Assembly (NCBI RefSeq): GCF_003312875.1
Contig: NZ_CP015163.1
Coordinates: 6,386,001-6,450,000 of the forward strand
Direction of reading: 5' to 3'
Length of the DNA stretch: 64,000 nt
Source: Amycolatopsis albispora
Lineage (GTDB): Bacteria > Actinomycetota > Actinomycetes > Mycobacteriales > Pseudonocardiaceae
Shown: piece after piece, positions 52,899 through 61,837 of the stretch
Position numbering within the stretch: the first letter of the stretch is position 1
Layout: every line of letters starts with the position of its first letter
Program-made: the position numbers and the translations under genes
The notes under the pieces: generated by a model
What the model was told of the DNA's origin: nothing
Seen by the model: only the letters and a program-made list of their open reading frames with translations
The model's database searches: none

Positions 52899-55234
52899 GA
52901 TCCACCTCCTGGCGTGGTGACGGATACGGGCGGAGTGGTCGCGGTCGCTGGGCGACGATCGCTCCGCCGGAGGGGCTTCACGGTAAGCCAGACGACGCAC
53001 GCCGCGGCTCCGAGGGCGAGCAGCACCGATGCGGCGAGCAGCAGACCGAACTCCCGGACCGCCTCGAGCTGGGACACGGCGAGCACCGCGTACCCGACGG
53101 CCGATGTCGCCGTGGCCAGCAACACGGAGGTGCGCAGCGCGGCGTTGCCCCGTCGCACCGCTTCGGCGAGCAGCACGGTGAACTCGCACCCGACGGCCGC
53201 TGTCAGGGAACCCAGCGCGGCGGTGATCGGGGTCAGCGGAACCCGTGCCACCCACAGGGCGGCGAGGCCGACCCCGGTTGCGAGGGTGGCGGCGGCGACG
53301 GCGCGCGCGGCGTCGCTCCTGCGGCGCAGGCCGATCAGGAGCACGCCCCCAGCGGCGAGGATCCCCGCCACATTGGTGATGACACGGTCGGAGGAGACAA
53401 GTTCATGCCCGCGGACCGCAGCCATCGGCAAGCCGGTCAACTCCACCCGGTACCCCGTCGGGGGCGGTGGCAGGTTCCTGGCGACGTCGTCGCGCAGCGT
53501 CCGCAGCTGGTCGAGGTCGTCCATGCGCACACCGAAGCTGAGCACAGCTGCCCGCCGGTCGTCGCGGAACACCGAGCCGGTGAGGTACGGCGGCAGCAGC
53601 CGGGTCGCGGCCTCGATCTGCGCGGCGGACGGCGACGACCCGAGGAAGGGAAGCAGGGTGGCGGGCGAGATGACCGGCCGGAGCTGGTCTCCGTGCCGTT
53701 CGACGATCATGCTCTGAGCGCTGTGGGACCAGCTGACGGCCTGGGGTGCGAGCACGTCGGGGCCGCGCAACACCACCGCCACCTCACCGGAGGAGCCGAT
53801 GACCGATTCCACCTTACGCGCGTCCTCGAGGGTTTCCAGCCCTGCGGCGAAGTTGCGGAAGTCGCTGTCGAGTCTCAACTGCGGCAGCATGACCCAGCCC
53901 GTCGCCGCGACCGCGACGGCGAGCAGCGCGGCAGCAGCCCGGATCGGCCAGGACGCAGCGGTGCGGGTAGCGGGCCGACGGTCGCCGCGAGGCTCAGCGT
54001 CAGCCCGTGACACCGCGCGCACCAGCACCATACCCAGCGCGGCGGCGAGCAGAACGCCGAAGGCCAGCGTCAGGCCGAGGTCCCGGACGAGGGGTAACGG
54101 GGACAGCGCCAGGGTGGCGAATGCCGCCGCGGTCGCGCTGGCGACCACCAGCACGACGCGACGCCGGGCGTGCTGCGCGAAGTAGGTTGGATAGTAGCTG
54201 CCGATGCCCAAGAGCACGGGAAGGAAGGCGACCACGCCCAGGGACAGGGGCCGGTCTAGCCACCCGAACGTGGCGACCGTGAGCGCCACCGCCACGGTGG
54301 TCGTCACCACGGGCAGGAGCCGTCGTCGCACACCCCGGGTCCAGGGGATGAGCAGAAAGCACGCGGCGACCGCCACCACCGCGATCCCCCCGATCACAGG
54401 GATTTCCCAGCGCACCTGACTGGCCAGATCCGAGGTCACCGTGGGAACGCCGGAAACGATGGCACGCTCGGCACCCACGGTGTCGCGGGCCGCCGAGACG
54501 GCATTCCGGACGCTCTGCACGAGCCGGTCGGTGCCGTCCTGGTCCAGCCCCTCGCGTGGCCGGATCAGCACGGCGACGGCCCGGTCGGACGGGACCATGA
54601 ACCGCCACTGTGGTTTGGGTTGCCCGTCCGGTGTGTGGAGGACCGTCTCAACGAAGCCGGGGTTGCGCAACGTGGGCAGCCCAGCCGGAAGCCCTTGCAC
54701 CAGGAGTGCCCCGTACCGGGCGTCGAACTCGGCCGCCGTCGCGTCTCCGCCTCGGGCGCGGAGGGCGTCGCGTCGTCCCGCGAGCTCGGCGAGCAGGTCC
54801 TGCACCCGGCCGGCGATCTGGTTGAGCGTGGTCGCGGGGCCGTAGGTGGCGGCGACGTCGGGTAGGCGTGACAGCTGGCCCTCCAGCTGCAGCAGCGGCA
54901 GCAAATGTTGCTGGTCGAGCAGCTCACCCGGCTGGCGTGACTCGAGCAGGACCACGACGGGGTCCCCGCCGAAGTCGGACGCCGCCGCCTGCAGCTCCTG
55001 CAGCGCGGGGTCGTCGTGTGGCAGGAAGGACTCGACACTGGTCTCCAGGCGCACCTGTGCCAGCCCGCCGATCAGGAAGGCGACCACGAGCAGGGCGCCC
55101 AGGATGGTCACGGCGCCGCGTTTGGTCCGGTACCGCGACCACCGGGGGCGCCGCTTCTCCGCTGGCGCATGGGAGTGCCGACCCCAAGGCATGGGCAGTC
55201 GGAGCCGGAGGCGTGGAGGACGCGGCCTTCTCAT
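52895..55234 (-). CDS. RND/MMPL-family membrane transporter
   Basis: The protein has 779 residues. The layout is one helix near the N-terminus (TILGALLVVAFLIGGLAQVR), a large outer loop to about 270 (SFLPHDDPALQELQAAASDF), a block of five or six helices (WEIPVIGGIAVVAVAACFLL, FLPVLLGIGSYYPTYFAQHA, LALSPLPLVRDLGLTLAFGV), a second helix plus loop around 440-600, and a final helix block (LTPITAALGSLTAAVGCEFT, LLATATSAVGYAVLAVSQLE). This internal duplication is typical of MMPL/HpnN-type proteins. It likely moves a hydrophobic compound across or out of the membrane with the MCE proteins. It overlaps both neighbours by 4 bp. Confidence 0.87.
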   Translation of the reverse strand: MRRPRPPRLRLRLPMPWGRHSHAPAEKRRPRWSRYRTKRGAVTILGALLVVAFLIGGLAQVRLETSVESFLPHDDPALQELQAAASDFGGDPVVVLLESRQPGELLDQQHLLPLLQLEGQLSRLPDVAATYGPATTLNQIAGRVQDLLAELAGRRDALRARGGDATAAEFDARYGALLVQGLPAGLPTLRNPGFVETVLHTPDGQPKPQWRFMVPSDRAVAVLIRPREGLDQDGTDRLVQSVRNAVSAARDTVGAERAIVSGVPTVTSDLASQVRWEIPVIGGIAVVAVAACFLLIPWTRGVRRRLLPVVTTTVAVALTVATFGWLDRPLSLGVVAFLPVLLGIGSYYPTYFAQHARRRVVLVVASATAAAFATLALSPLPLVRDLGLTLAFGVLLAAALGMVLVRAVSRADAEPRGDRRPATRTAASWPIRAAAALLAVAVAATGWVMLPQLRLDSDFRNFAAGLETLEDARKVESVIGSSGEVAVVLRGPDVLAPQAVSWSHSAQSMIVERHGDQLRPVISPATLLPFLGSSPSAAQIEAATRLLPPYLTGSVFRDDRRAAVLSFGVRMDDLDQLRTLRDDVARNLPPPPTGYRVELTGLPMAAVRGHELVSSDRVITNVAGILAAGGVLLIGLRRRSDAARAVAAATLATGVGLAALWVARVPLTPITAALGSLTAAVGCEFTVLLAEAVRRGNAALRTSVLLATATSAVGYAVLAVSQLEAVREFGLLLAASVLLALGAAACVVWLTVKPLRRSDRRPATATTPPVSVTTPGGGS

Positions 55235-56526
55235 TTGTTATCACGCTGCACGCGGGGGTACTCGCCGTCGAACGGGCCCGGGTTGGCCGCCTCCCCCGGT
55301 GCGGGGTACGGGTTGTACTTGTCCAGCAGGGGGATCTGGTTGAGGTTGAGCGGGTTGCCCCGGACGCTCTGCTCGTTGACCGGCGGGAACGTCCGCAGCC
55401 AGCGGCCGTTGGTGTCCCCCCGTGCCATCGACTGTGCCATGTTGGCGAACATGCTGGCGACATCGGGGCCGTAGGGCCGCAAGTAGGCCAGCATGGGGTT
55501 GACGTCGGCGAGCGCCACGTCGAGGGTCGGCAGCAGGCGCTGCGCGTCGGCCGCCACCGCGGGGACCCTCGTGAGGGTGTCCGGCGCGGTGTTCAGCACG
55601 CCGTCCAGGGAGGGCAGCAGGCCGCGCAGGTCGGCGGAGGTCCGCGGCAGTTCCCGCAGTGCGGCACTGAGGTCGGGGGCGGCCGTACGCAGGTTCTGGG
55701 CGATGGGTGCCAGGCTGGTGGAGAGCCGGTCCAGGTCGTCGGTGGCGGCGCTCGCGCTGTCCAGGACCGGTGGTAGTCGACGGAGCACCGCCTCGATCTG
55801 GCCGGCGCCGTCGGCGGTGGTACGAGTCAGGGTGTCGGCGTCGGCGACCAGCCGGGCAATCTGTCCTTGGCTGGTGTCGAGCGCGGCCAGCAGGGTCGCC
55901 GTCTTCCCCGTGAGTTTCGACAGATCGTCGCTCTGGGCGGACAGCGCGGCCAGGGCGCCCTGTCCCTCCCGGCCGAGGTAGCCGAGGCCGGTGAGCGCAC
56001 GGGAGATGTTCTCGCGGCTGCCTTCCGTCGCCCCGCCGAGGGAACGCACCGCGCTTGCCAGCGCCTCACGGGTGGGCTGGTCGAGGCTGGCCAGAACATC
56101 GTTGAGCTGCACCGGCGGCTGGCCGGCTGAGTCCGGCAGGGTGGCGCCGCTGGGCACCGGCGCGCCGTCACCGTCGCTGATCTCCAGGAAGGTCTCCTCG
56201 ACCAGGGTCTTGTTCCGGACCCGCACCGTGGCACCTTCGTGCACCGGATACTGGTTGTCCAGTTCCATCGTCACGCGTGCCCGCTCCCCGGCAGGGCGAA
56301 CCTCGGCGACTTCGCCGACCCGGACGCCGGCGACCATCACGTCCGCGCCGGGCACCAGGTTCGCCACCCGGGGAAAGCTCGCCGACAACTGGTAGGCCGA
56401 GCGTTGGAAGGGAAGCCGCCCGCCCGAGTTGTCCCAGAGATAGCCGAAGATCACGGCGCACACGGCGACGAAGACGATCAGGACGGTGAGCCGGATGGCC
56501 GGCAGCACGGAATGCGAGATTCTCAT
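55231..56526 (-). CDS. MCE-family protein, sixth of six (MceF position)
   Basis: The protein has 431 residues with an N-terminal helix (LTVLIVFVAVCAVIFGYLWD) and an MlaD/MCE domain at about 35-115 (YQLSASFPRVANLVPGADVM, VAGVRVGEVAEVRPAGERAR, TLVEETFLEISDGDGAPVPS). Then comes the long helical/coiled region of Mce proteins (LNDVLASLDQPTREALASAV, LRELPRTSADLRGLLPSLDG) and a C-terminal part ending with the NPLNLNQIPLLDKYNPYPAP segment. In assembled complexes six MCE subunits form a ring and a hydrophobic tunnel for lipids. It is separated from the fifth MCE gene by 13 bp, the only non-overlapping step among the MCE genes. Confidence 0.9.
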   Translation of the reverse strand: MRISHSVLPAIRLTVLIVFVAVCAVIFGYLWDNSGGRLPFQRSAYQLSASFPRVANLVPGADVMVAGVRVGEVAEVRPAGERARVTMELDNQYPVHEGATVRVRNKTLVEETFLEISDGDGAPVPSGATLPDSAGQPPVQLNDVLASLDQPTREALASAVRSLGGATEGSRENISRALTGLGYLGREGQGALAALSAQSDDLSKLTGKTATLLAALDTSQGQIARLVADADTLTRTTADGAGQIEAVLRRLPPVLDSASAATDDLDRLSTSLAPIAQNLRTAAPDLSAALRELPRTSADLRGLLPSLDGVLNTAPDTLTRVPAVAADAQRLLPTLDVALADVNPMLAYLRPYGPDVASMFANMAQSMARGDTNGRWLRTFPPVNEQSVRGNPLNLNQIPLLDKYNPYPAPGEAANPGPFDGEYPRVQRDNK

Positions 56527-56539
56527 GGTGGTCGACCGC

Positions 56540-57805
56540 CTAGCGTGGTGTCGGGCTGGACAGGATCTCGGCGCCCGGGAGCGGCAACGTGCTGGGCGTC
56601 ACCTGGAGCAGGCCACGCAGGATGCCGCCATTGGCGTCGTGGAGGCTGGTCACCGAGTTGGTCTGGTACACGAAGGCTCCCAGGTCGTTGAGATAGGGGA
56701 GCAGGGAGGCGGTGATCGGCTCCAGCCGGCTGGTGGTGTGCCGCAGGTCGGGCAGGAGGGCGTTGACGTCAGTCACCAGGGGCCGCAGGTCGTTGACGAC
56801 GGGCCTGGCCTTGGTCACCACCGGGTTGGCCACGTCCACGGTCTCGCCGACGCGATCGACGGTGGCGGTCAGCCTGCGCAAGGAATCCGGGAGCGTGCCG
56901 GAGGCCTGCCGCAGGCTGTCCAGGACCGGATCGAGCTGGTCGCTCAGGGCCTGCACGCTGCCGGTGGCGCGGCCTAGCTCGTCGGTCACGTCGGGCAGCT
57001 GGGCGAGCGCCTCGTCGATGGCGTCACTCTGCTCTCCGGCCGCGGCCAGCGTGTGCTGCAGGTTCCTCGCGAGCTCGGCCAGGCGCTGGTCGTTCTCACC
57101 GACGGCGCTGGACACCTGAGCGAGTGCGGTGACCAGTTGCGCGAGCTTGTCCTTGCGGGTCTGCAGCTCGACGACGACGGGTTTGAGGTCACGCACGACG
57201 CGGTCGGTGGCGGACAGCCCGCCCGGCAGTGCCTCCGGCGCGTGGGCCAGTGCCGTGTCGGACTCGGTGAGCAGCGCGGTCAGGGCGCTGCGGGTATTCG
57301 TGTCGAGGTGCGCGAGGACCTCGTCCGCTTGGATGGGCCGCTGCGACTGCGTTGCCGGGATCATGTCCCCTTCGGCGAGCGGCTTGCCGGGCGGGCCACC
57401 GGGATCGATCTCCACGTACATCTCGTTCATCGGGCTCTTGGGCCGCAGCACCGTCCGGGCGTTGTCGTAGACGGTGTGACCGGGTTCGATCGAGAGTGTC
57501 AGCTCCGCCTTGCCGTCGTCGGAGACCGAAGCGGACTCGATCTGCCCGACCTGCACACCGGCGATGCGGACCTCCTGTCCGTTGCCGGGGCTCACGGCGG
57601 GCGCGTTGTCGAACTCGGCTGTGAAGACGAACTGATCCTGCCACGGCCAGGTCGTGGTCCCCGATCCCTGCTGACTCAGGATGTATCCGCCGGCGCCGAG
57701 GCCGAGGGCCACCAGAACGGCCAGCGTGAGCACGTTGCGTCCCAGGCGCGGCTCGTTGCGCACCCGCTGCCACGTCTTGCGCAGGCGGTGCCGTGTGCCG
57801 CTCAT
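56540..57805 (-). CDS. MCE-family protein, fifth of six (MceE position, no lipobox)
   Basis: The protein has 421 residues. A basic N-terminus and one helix (VLTLAVLVALGLGAGGYILS) lead to the MCE domain (FTAEFDNAPAVSPGNGQEVR, IAGVQVGQIESASVSDDGKA, PKSPMNEMYVEIDPGGPPGK). A helical region follows (IQADEVLAHLDTNTRSALTA, LRQASGTLPDSLRRLTATVD) and the end DLGAFVYQTNSVTSLHDANG. In mycobacterial operons the MceE subunit is a lipoprotein; here no Cys follows the helix, so this protein is membrane-anchored rather than lipidated. Its start overlaps the fourth MCE gene by 4 bp (ATGA). Confidence 0.9.
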   Translation of the reverse strand: MSGTRHRLRKTWQRVRNEPRLGRNVLTLAVLVALGLGAGGYILSQQGSGTTTWPWQDQFVFTAEFDNAPAVSPGNGQEVRIAGVQVGQIESASVSDDGKAELTLSIEPGHTVYDNARTVLRPKSPMNEMYVEIDPGGPPGKPLAEGDMIPATQSQRPIQADEVLAHLDTNTRSALTALLTESDTALAHAPEALPGGLSATDRVVRDLKPVVVELQTRKDKLAQLVTALAQVSSAVGENDQRLAELARNLQHTLAAAGEQSDAIDEALAQLPDVTDELGRATGSVQALSDQLDPVLDSLRQASGTLPDSLRRLTATVDRVGETVDVANPVVTKARPVVNDLRPLVTDVNALLPDLRHTTSRLEPITASLLPYLNDLGAFVYQTNSVTSLHDANGGILRGLLQVTPSTLPLPGAEILSSPTPR

Positions 57806-59130
57806 CGTGGCTCTCCCTTCCCGATGCCGGTGAGGTTGCGGAACAGCTGTTCCAGGCTGATCGGCAGGCCGGCGAGCGTGCCTGGGGCGACTCCAGGATG
57901 GAACGCGATCGAGGCGCCGTTGGCGTCGGTCATGGAGGAGGCCCGGTCGACATTGGCGAACATGTACGCCAGCTCCTGGTACAGCGGCCTGTCTCCGCCG
58001 GTGTCCGAGTAGGGCCCGGTGCCGTGGTAGGGCGAAAGGACCGTGGCTTTGACCGGACCGTTGAGGCGGTCCAGCACCGGGCCACGCACGTCGTCGAGCA
58101 CGGGCGTGGCGTCGCGGGCGGTGGGCACCAGCCGCTCCACGACGGGCCTGGCATCGACCAGCAGGTTCTTCAGGTCGGTCACCAACGGGCGGGCCTTCGC
58201 CAGTACGGGATCGGCATGCGCCAGCGCGGTGTCGAGTTCCGCCGCGACGGGGCGCGCCGGGTCAGCGGTGTCCCGCAGCCGGATCAGCGTGCCGTCCAGG
58301 CGGCGCAGCCCAGCGTTCGTCGAGTCCAGGGTCCGGGGCAACGTCGCGAGCGCGTCCGCCAGGTCGGCCGAGCGCCGCCCCAGCACGGTGCCCAGGGTGT
58401 CCAGGTCACGCACGATGGCGTCCAGTTGCCCTGGCTGCTCGGTCAGCGTCCGCGCCGTCGACTCCAAGCCCCCCACGACGTGAGTGAGGTCCGTTGCCGG
58501 GCGCGTGCCCCGGGCGGCGTCGAGTACGGTGGCCGCCGGGTCCAACGTGCCTGGGGCATCGGCGAGGAGCCGGTCCAGCGCGGCGCGGCCACGTTCGTCC
58601 AACGTGCGATCCAGCGAATCAACGGCCGACGTCGCGGACTCCAGCGTGTCGGGTGGCAACGCCCGGGTGACCTTGTCGAGCTCCACTGGGACCTCCGTTC
58701 GCGCGACCGGGATGGTGCCGCCGAAGTCCCCGGGCTGCCCTCCGGGTACGAGATCGAGGTAGTACTTGCCACCCAGGAGTGTGGCGGGGCGGATCACCGC
58801 GGACGGCGCGGAGCGGAGCTTGCCCGGAATGTCGCCGTCGACCTTGACCTCGACTCGCGCGGAGCCGTCGGACCCCGGTTCGACGGCGGTGACCTTGCCG
58901 ACCGGGACCCCGGCGACCTTGACCTCCGTGACGTAGGGACGAAGATGGTAGTCCCGGGCGAAGTGGATCGCGAATGTCGTGCCCGGCTTCAACGTGGTGA
59001 GAATGGGGTCCTTGTTGAACAGGCCGACGCCGACCACCAACGCTACGACGATGAAGACCAGGCCGAGTCGGAACGGGGAGCGCCGGGCCCGTGCGAGCCT
59101 CTTCCGCGGATTCGATTCCATCTGTGTCAC
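57802..59130 (-). CDS. MCE-family protein, fourth of six (MceD position)
   Basis: The protein has 442 residues. One helix follows a basic leader (FRLGLVFIVVALVVGVGLFN). The MCE domain reads FAIHFARDYHLRPYVTEVKV, AGVPVGKVTAVEPGSDGSAR, RPATLLGGKYYLDLVPGGQP. The following region is built from alternating helical segments (VTRALPPDTLESATSAVDSL, LRRLDGTLIRLRDTADPARP, DTALAHADPVLAKARPLVTD) and ends FANVDRASSMTDANGASIAF. It belongs to the tunnel-forming MCE ring/needle of the importer. It overlaps both neighbouring MCE genes by 4 bp, so subunits are probably made in fixed ratio. Confidence 0.9.
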   Translation of the reverse strand: MTQMESNPRKRLARARRSPFRLGLVFIVVALVVGVGLFNKDPILTTLKPGTTFAIHFARDYHLRPYVTEVKVAGVPVGKVTAVEPGSDGSARVEVKVDGDIPGKLRSAPSAVIRPATLLGGKYYLDLVPGGQPGDFGGTIPVARTEVPVELDKVTRALPPDTLESATSAVDSLDRTLDERGRAALDRLLADAPGTLDPAATVLDAARGTRPATDLTHVVGGLESTARTLTEQPGQLDAIVRDLDTLGTVLGRRSADLADALATLPRTLDSTNAGLRRLDGTLIRLRDTADPARPVAAELDTALAHADPVLAKARPLVTDLKNLLVDARPVVERLVPTARDATPVLDDVRGPVLDRLNGPVKATVLSPYHGTGPYSDTGGDRPLYQELAYMFANVDRASSMTDANGASIAFHPGVAPGTLAGLPISLEQLFRNLTGIGKGEPR

Positions 59131-60410
59131 CTCGGTCCCAGCAGTGTGCTCTTGTCTCGTGCGGCCTCGCCGGGTGCCGGGTACGGGTTGCGCGCAGTCA
59201 GCGGGTCACGCAGGCCCCGCACGATGCCGGTCGCGGTGCTCGTCCCGACCGGCGGTGAGAAGCGCAGCCAGTGGCCAGCCGCGTCACCCTGATGCAGGGC
59301 GTCGGTGGCGTGGGTGAACCACAGCGAGATCTCCGGGGCGTAGGGCGCCAGAACGGCCAGGGGTTGCTGCGCCGAGCCGACCGCCTCCCGGATACGCGGC
59401 GCCACCGGGCGCGCATCGGTGAACGTCCGGGTCAGGCCGTCCACCGCGGGCATCGCCTGCCCCGCGACACCGGGCACCTTGTTCAACGGCGGAATCCCTT
59501 CTCGCAGCACGCCGCGCACATCGGGGGTTGCCTGGCCGAGCGCCTGTGCTCCGGGCCGCAATGCCGCCGCGGCGGCCTCGGTGTCGGCCAGCGGCCGCCG
59601 CAGGGCCTCGAGGCTGCCGCGGACCTTGGTCAGCGTGTCCGGCGCCTTGGTCAGCGCGTCGGACACCGGCCTGGCGTTGTCGACGGCGACCGAGCGTAGG
59701 GTGGTGTCGAGCTGGCGCACAAGGTTGCTGAGTTGCTGCTCCCGGCCCTGGAAGCGGCCGCTGAAGCGATCCACGGCCTGCAGTGTCTGGACAAGGTCGG
59801 CACCCCCCTCCGTGGTCAGCGCGCGCGACACGGTCGCCAGGTCGGGCAGCTCGGTCGGCAGAGCGGCCAGCGTGTCTCGCAGGTCCTGCGTATGGCCTGC
59901 GACACCGCCGCCTGTTTCCCGGAGCGTCGAGCCCAGCGCCTTGCGGGTGGGCTCGTCCAGCACGGCGAGCAGGTCCGACAGTTCCTGGGCTCCGGTCGTT
60001 TCCGAGGCCGGGATGACCTCCCCGGGGTCGACCGCGCCGGCTTGTGGTGAACCGGGGTTGAAGGCGACGTACTTCTGGCCGAGCGCGGAGCGCGCCCCCA
60101 CCGATGCGGTGACGGCCGTCGCGTTGCGGTAGATGGACCGGTGGCCATCGAACCTCAGCTCGACGACTGGCTTGCCGTCCACCAGGGTGATCTCGCCGAC
60201 CTGCCCGACGCGCACGTCGTTGATCCGCACGTCATCCCCGCTGCGCAAGCCTCCGACCTCAACGAACTCGGCGCGCACCACGGTGCGCGGCAGACCGGGT
60301 ATGCCCTTGTTCGCAGTGATCGCGACGCCAACGGAGGCCACGAACACCACGAGCACCACGATTCCGGTGAGCACCGAACGCCGGCGGCGCTTGCTGTTGC
60401 TTGCCATCAT
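59127..60410 (-). CDS. MCE-family protein, third of six (MceC position)
   Basis: The protein has 427 residues. The anchor is SVLTGIVVLVVFVASVGVAI. The MCE domain reads VVRAEFVEVGGLRSGDDVRI, NDVRVGQVGEITLVDGKPVV, GARSALGQKYVAFNPGSPQA. The helical part (LSDLLAVLDEPTRKALGSTL, LGQATPDVRGVLREGIPPLN) leads to ISLWFTHATDALHQGDAAGH and an end with NPYPAPGEAARDKSTLLGPR, a closing segment shared with the sixth subunit (NPYPAPGEAANPGPFDG). It overlaps both neighbours by 4 bp. The shared NPYPAPGEAA tail in subunits three and six suggests a symmetric role of these two in the ring. Confidence 0.9.
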   Translation of the reverse strand: MMASNSKRRRRSVLTGIVVLVVFVASVGVAITANKGIPGLPRTVVRAEFVEVGGLRSGDDVRINDVRVGQVGEITLVDGKPVVELRFDGHRSIYRNATAVTASVGARSALGQKYVAFNPGSPQAGAVDPGEVIPASETTGAQELSDLLAVLDEPTRKALGSTLRETGGGVAGHTQDLRDTLAALPTELPDLATVSRALTTEGGADLVQTLQAVDRFSGRFQGREQQLSNLVRQLDTTLRSVAVDNARPVSDALTKAPDTLTKVRGSLEALRRPLADTEAAAAALRPGAQALGQATPDVRGVLREGIPPLNKVPGVAGQAMPAVDGLTRTFTDARPVAPRIREAVGSAQQPLAVLAPYAPEISLWFTHATDALHQGDAAGHWLRFSPPVGTSTATGIVRGLRDPLTARNPYPAPGEAARDKSTLLGPR

Positions 60411-61837
60411 CGACTTCCTCCCCCGATGAGGAACTGGACGAGTCCCTGCTCCTGCTGTGGGTCGAGCCCGGTCACACCTGCCTTGGGGTCCTGTTCGGTG
60501 GAGAGCAGCCCACCGAGGATGCCGCCGTCCCCGGTAAGGCCGGGTACCTGCGGCAGGGGCAACGGCGCACGGTCAGGCTGGGGTGGTGTTTCCGGCGGTC
60601 GTTCGGAGGGCGGACCTTGCTGCTGCGCGGGTGGCGCGCCGTTGGGCGTGGGCACGGCCGCGCCGAGCAGATCCGGACTGACGACCAGCATCGCGCGGAA
60701 GTAGTGTGAGATGCCATCCCGGCCGTTGGTGGTCAGTGCCCAGTTACGGATGAAGCCGAGCACGTTGCCGAGGTTGGCGGTCAGTTCACCGACGACCGGA
60801 CGCAGGTCGCCCACCGCCGACCGCAGGTCCGGACCGGCCTGCCGAAGCTGGTCCACCACCGGCCTGGCCTCGTCCAGCAGGCGCTGAGCGTGCTCGAGGA
60901 CGGGGTTGGCGTGCGCCAGGGCGGGATCGGCGGCGTCGGCGAAGCGCTGGATTTCGGCGCTGATCGCGGCGAGGTCGTCGGTGGTGGGCCGGATCGCCGC
61001 GAGGGTCGGCGTGGTCTCGGCGGCGGTGCCGGTGAGCTGGGCGAGCGTCGCGCGGGCCGTCGCGAGGGTCTCTGGCAGACGCCGCAACGTCTCGGTCAGT
61101 TCCCGCCGTTTCGTGGCGGTGGCCGCGGTGAGCTTTCGCGCCGAGGCGACCAGCCGGTCGAGGTTGGCTCCCTGGTCGGCGGCGAGAGCGCTCGCGACAG
61201 GCTGCAGCTTGTCCACCAGGCTGCCGAGCAGCTGGTTCTGGTCCCGCAGGACACCGGACAGGGCCGTGGTGTCGTTCATCGACGACTCGAGGGCCCGGAT
61301 GGTGGCGTCGACATTTCCGCCGTTGCCACGGATACCTTCCCCGAGCATGGTCACCAGCGCGGCCAGCGACCGTCCGGTGGGGTCGTCGACCGTGTTGAGC
61401 ACCTCATCGAGGTCGGCCTGCGCGCCGGTTTGCCGCATCGGGAGGACATCGCCATCGCCGAGTACCGGCGCGTCGGGGCTTCCCCGATCCAGCTCGACGT
61501 AGCGCTCGCCGAGCAGGCTCACTGGACGGATGGTGGCCCTGGCGTCCGTGTGCACGGGAAGGGCCTCGCTCTCCAGGCTCAGCACCACGGAGGCCTTGCC
61601 GCCCCGCACATCCATCGCCGCCACCTGGCCGACCTTCACGCCACTGACCTTCACCTCGTTGCCGACCAGCAGAGGACTCGCATCGGCGAAGCGCGCGACG
61701 ATCGTGGTCTGGCCCGGCTCGCTCTCCTGGTCAATGCCGACTGTTCCCGCTGTCACCCCGAGCACGGCCACCGCGACGACGGCGAGAATCCGGCCACGCG
61801 GTAGCCGACGAGGCACCTGGTTGGGCTGCTTGCTCAT
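60407..61837 (-). CDS. MCE-family protein, second of six (MceB position)
   Basis: The protein has 476 residues, the longest MCE subunit here. The anchor is ILAVVAVAVLGVTAGTVGID. The MCE domain reads TTIVARFADASPLLVGNEVK, VSGVKVGQVAAMDVRGGKAS, RPVSLLGERYVELDRGSPDA. A helical stretch follows (DLDEVLNTVDDPTGRSLAAL, LGSLVDKLQPVASALAADQG, AHANPVLEHAQRLLDEARPV). The C-terminal 75 residues are rich in Pro, Gln and Gly (APPAQQQGPPSERPPETPPQ), unlike the other five, and probably form a flexible cell-wall-facing tail. It overlaps both neighbours by 4 bp. Confidence 0.9.
   Translation of the reverse strand: MSKQPNQVPRRLPRGRILAVVAVAVLGVTAGTVGIDQESEPGQTTIVARFADASPLLVGNEVKVSGVKVGQVAAMDVRGGKASVVLSLESEALPVHTDARATIRPVSLLGERYVELDRGSPDAPVLGDGDVLPMRQTGAQADLDEVLNTVDDPTGRSLAALVTMLGEGIRGNGGNVDATIRALESSMNDTTALSGVLRDQNQLLGSLVDKLQPVASALAADQGANLDRLVASARKLTAATATKRRELTETLRRLPETLATARATLAQLTGTAAETTPTLAAIRPTTDDLAAISAEIQRFADAADPALAHANPVLEHAQRLLDEARPVVDQLRQAGPDLRSAVGDLRPVVGELTANLGNVLGFIRNWALTTNGRDGISHYFRAMLVVSPDLLGAAVPTPNGAPPAQQQGPPSERPPETPPQPDRAPLPLPQVPGLTGDGGILGGLLSTEQDPKAGVTGLDPQQEQGLVQFLIGGGSR

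Noticed and set aside
57053..59292. Long plus-strand open frames over the MCE genes
   Set aside because: Antisense shadows of high-GC MCE genes rich in Gly, Arg and Val; the minus-strand MCE domains are unambiguous.
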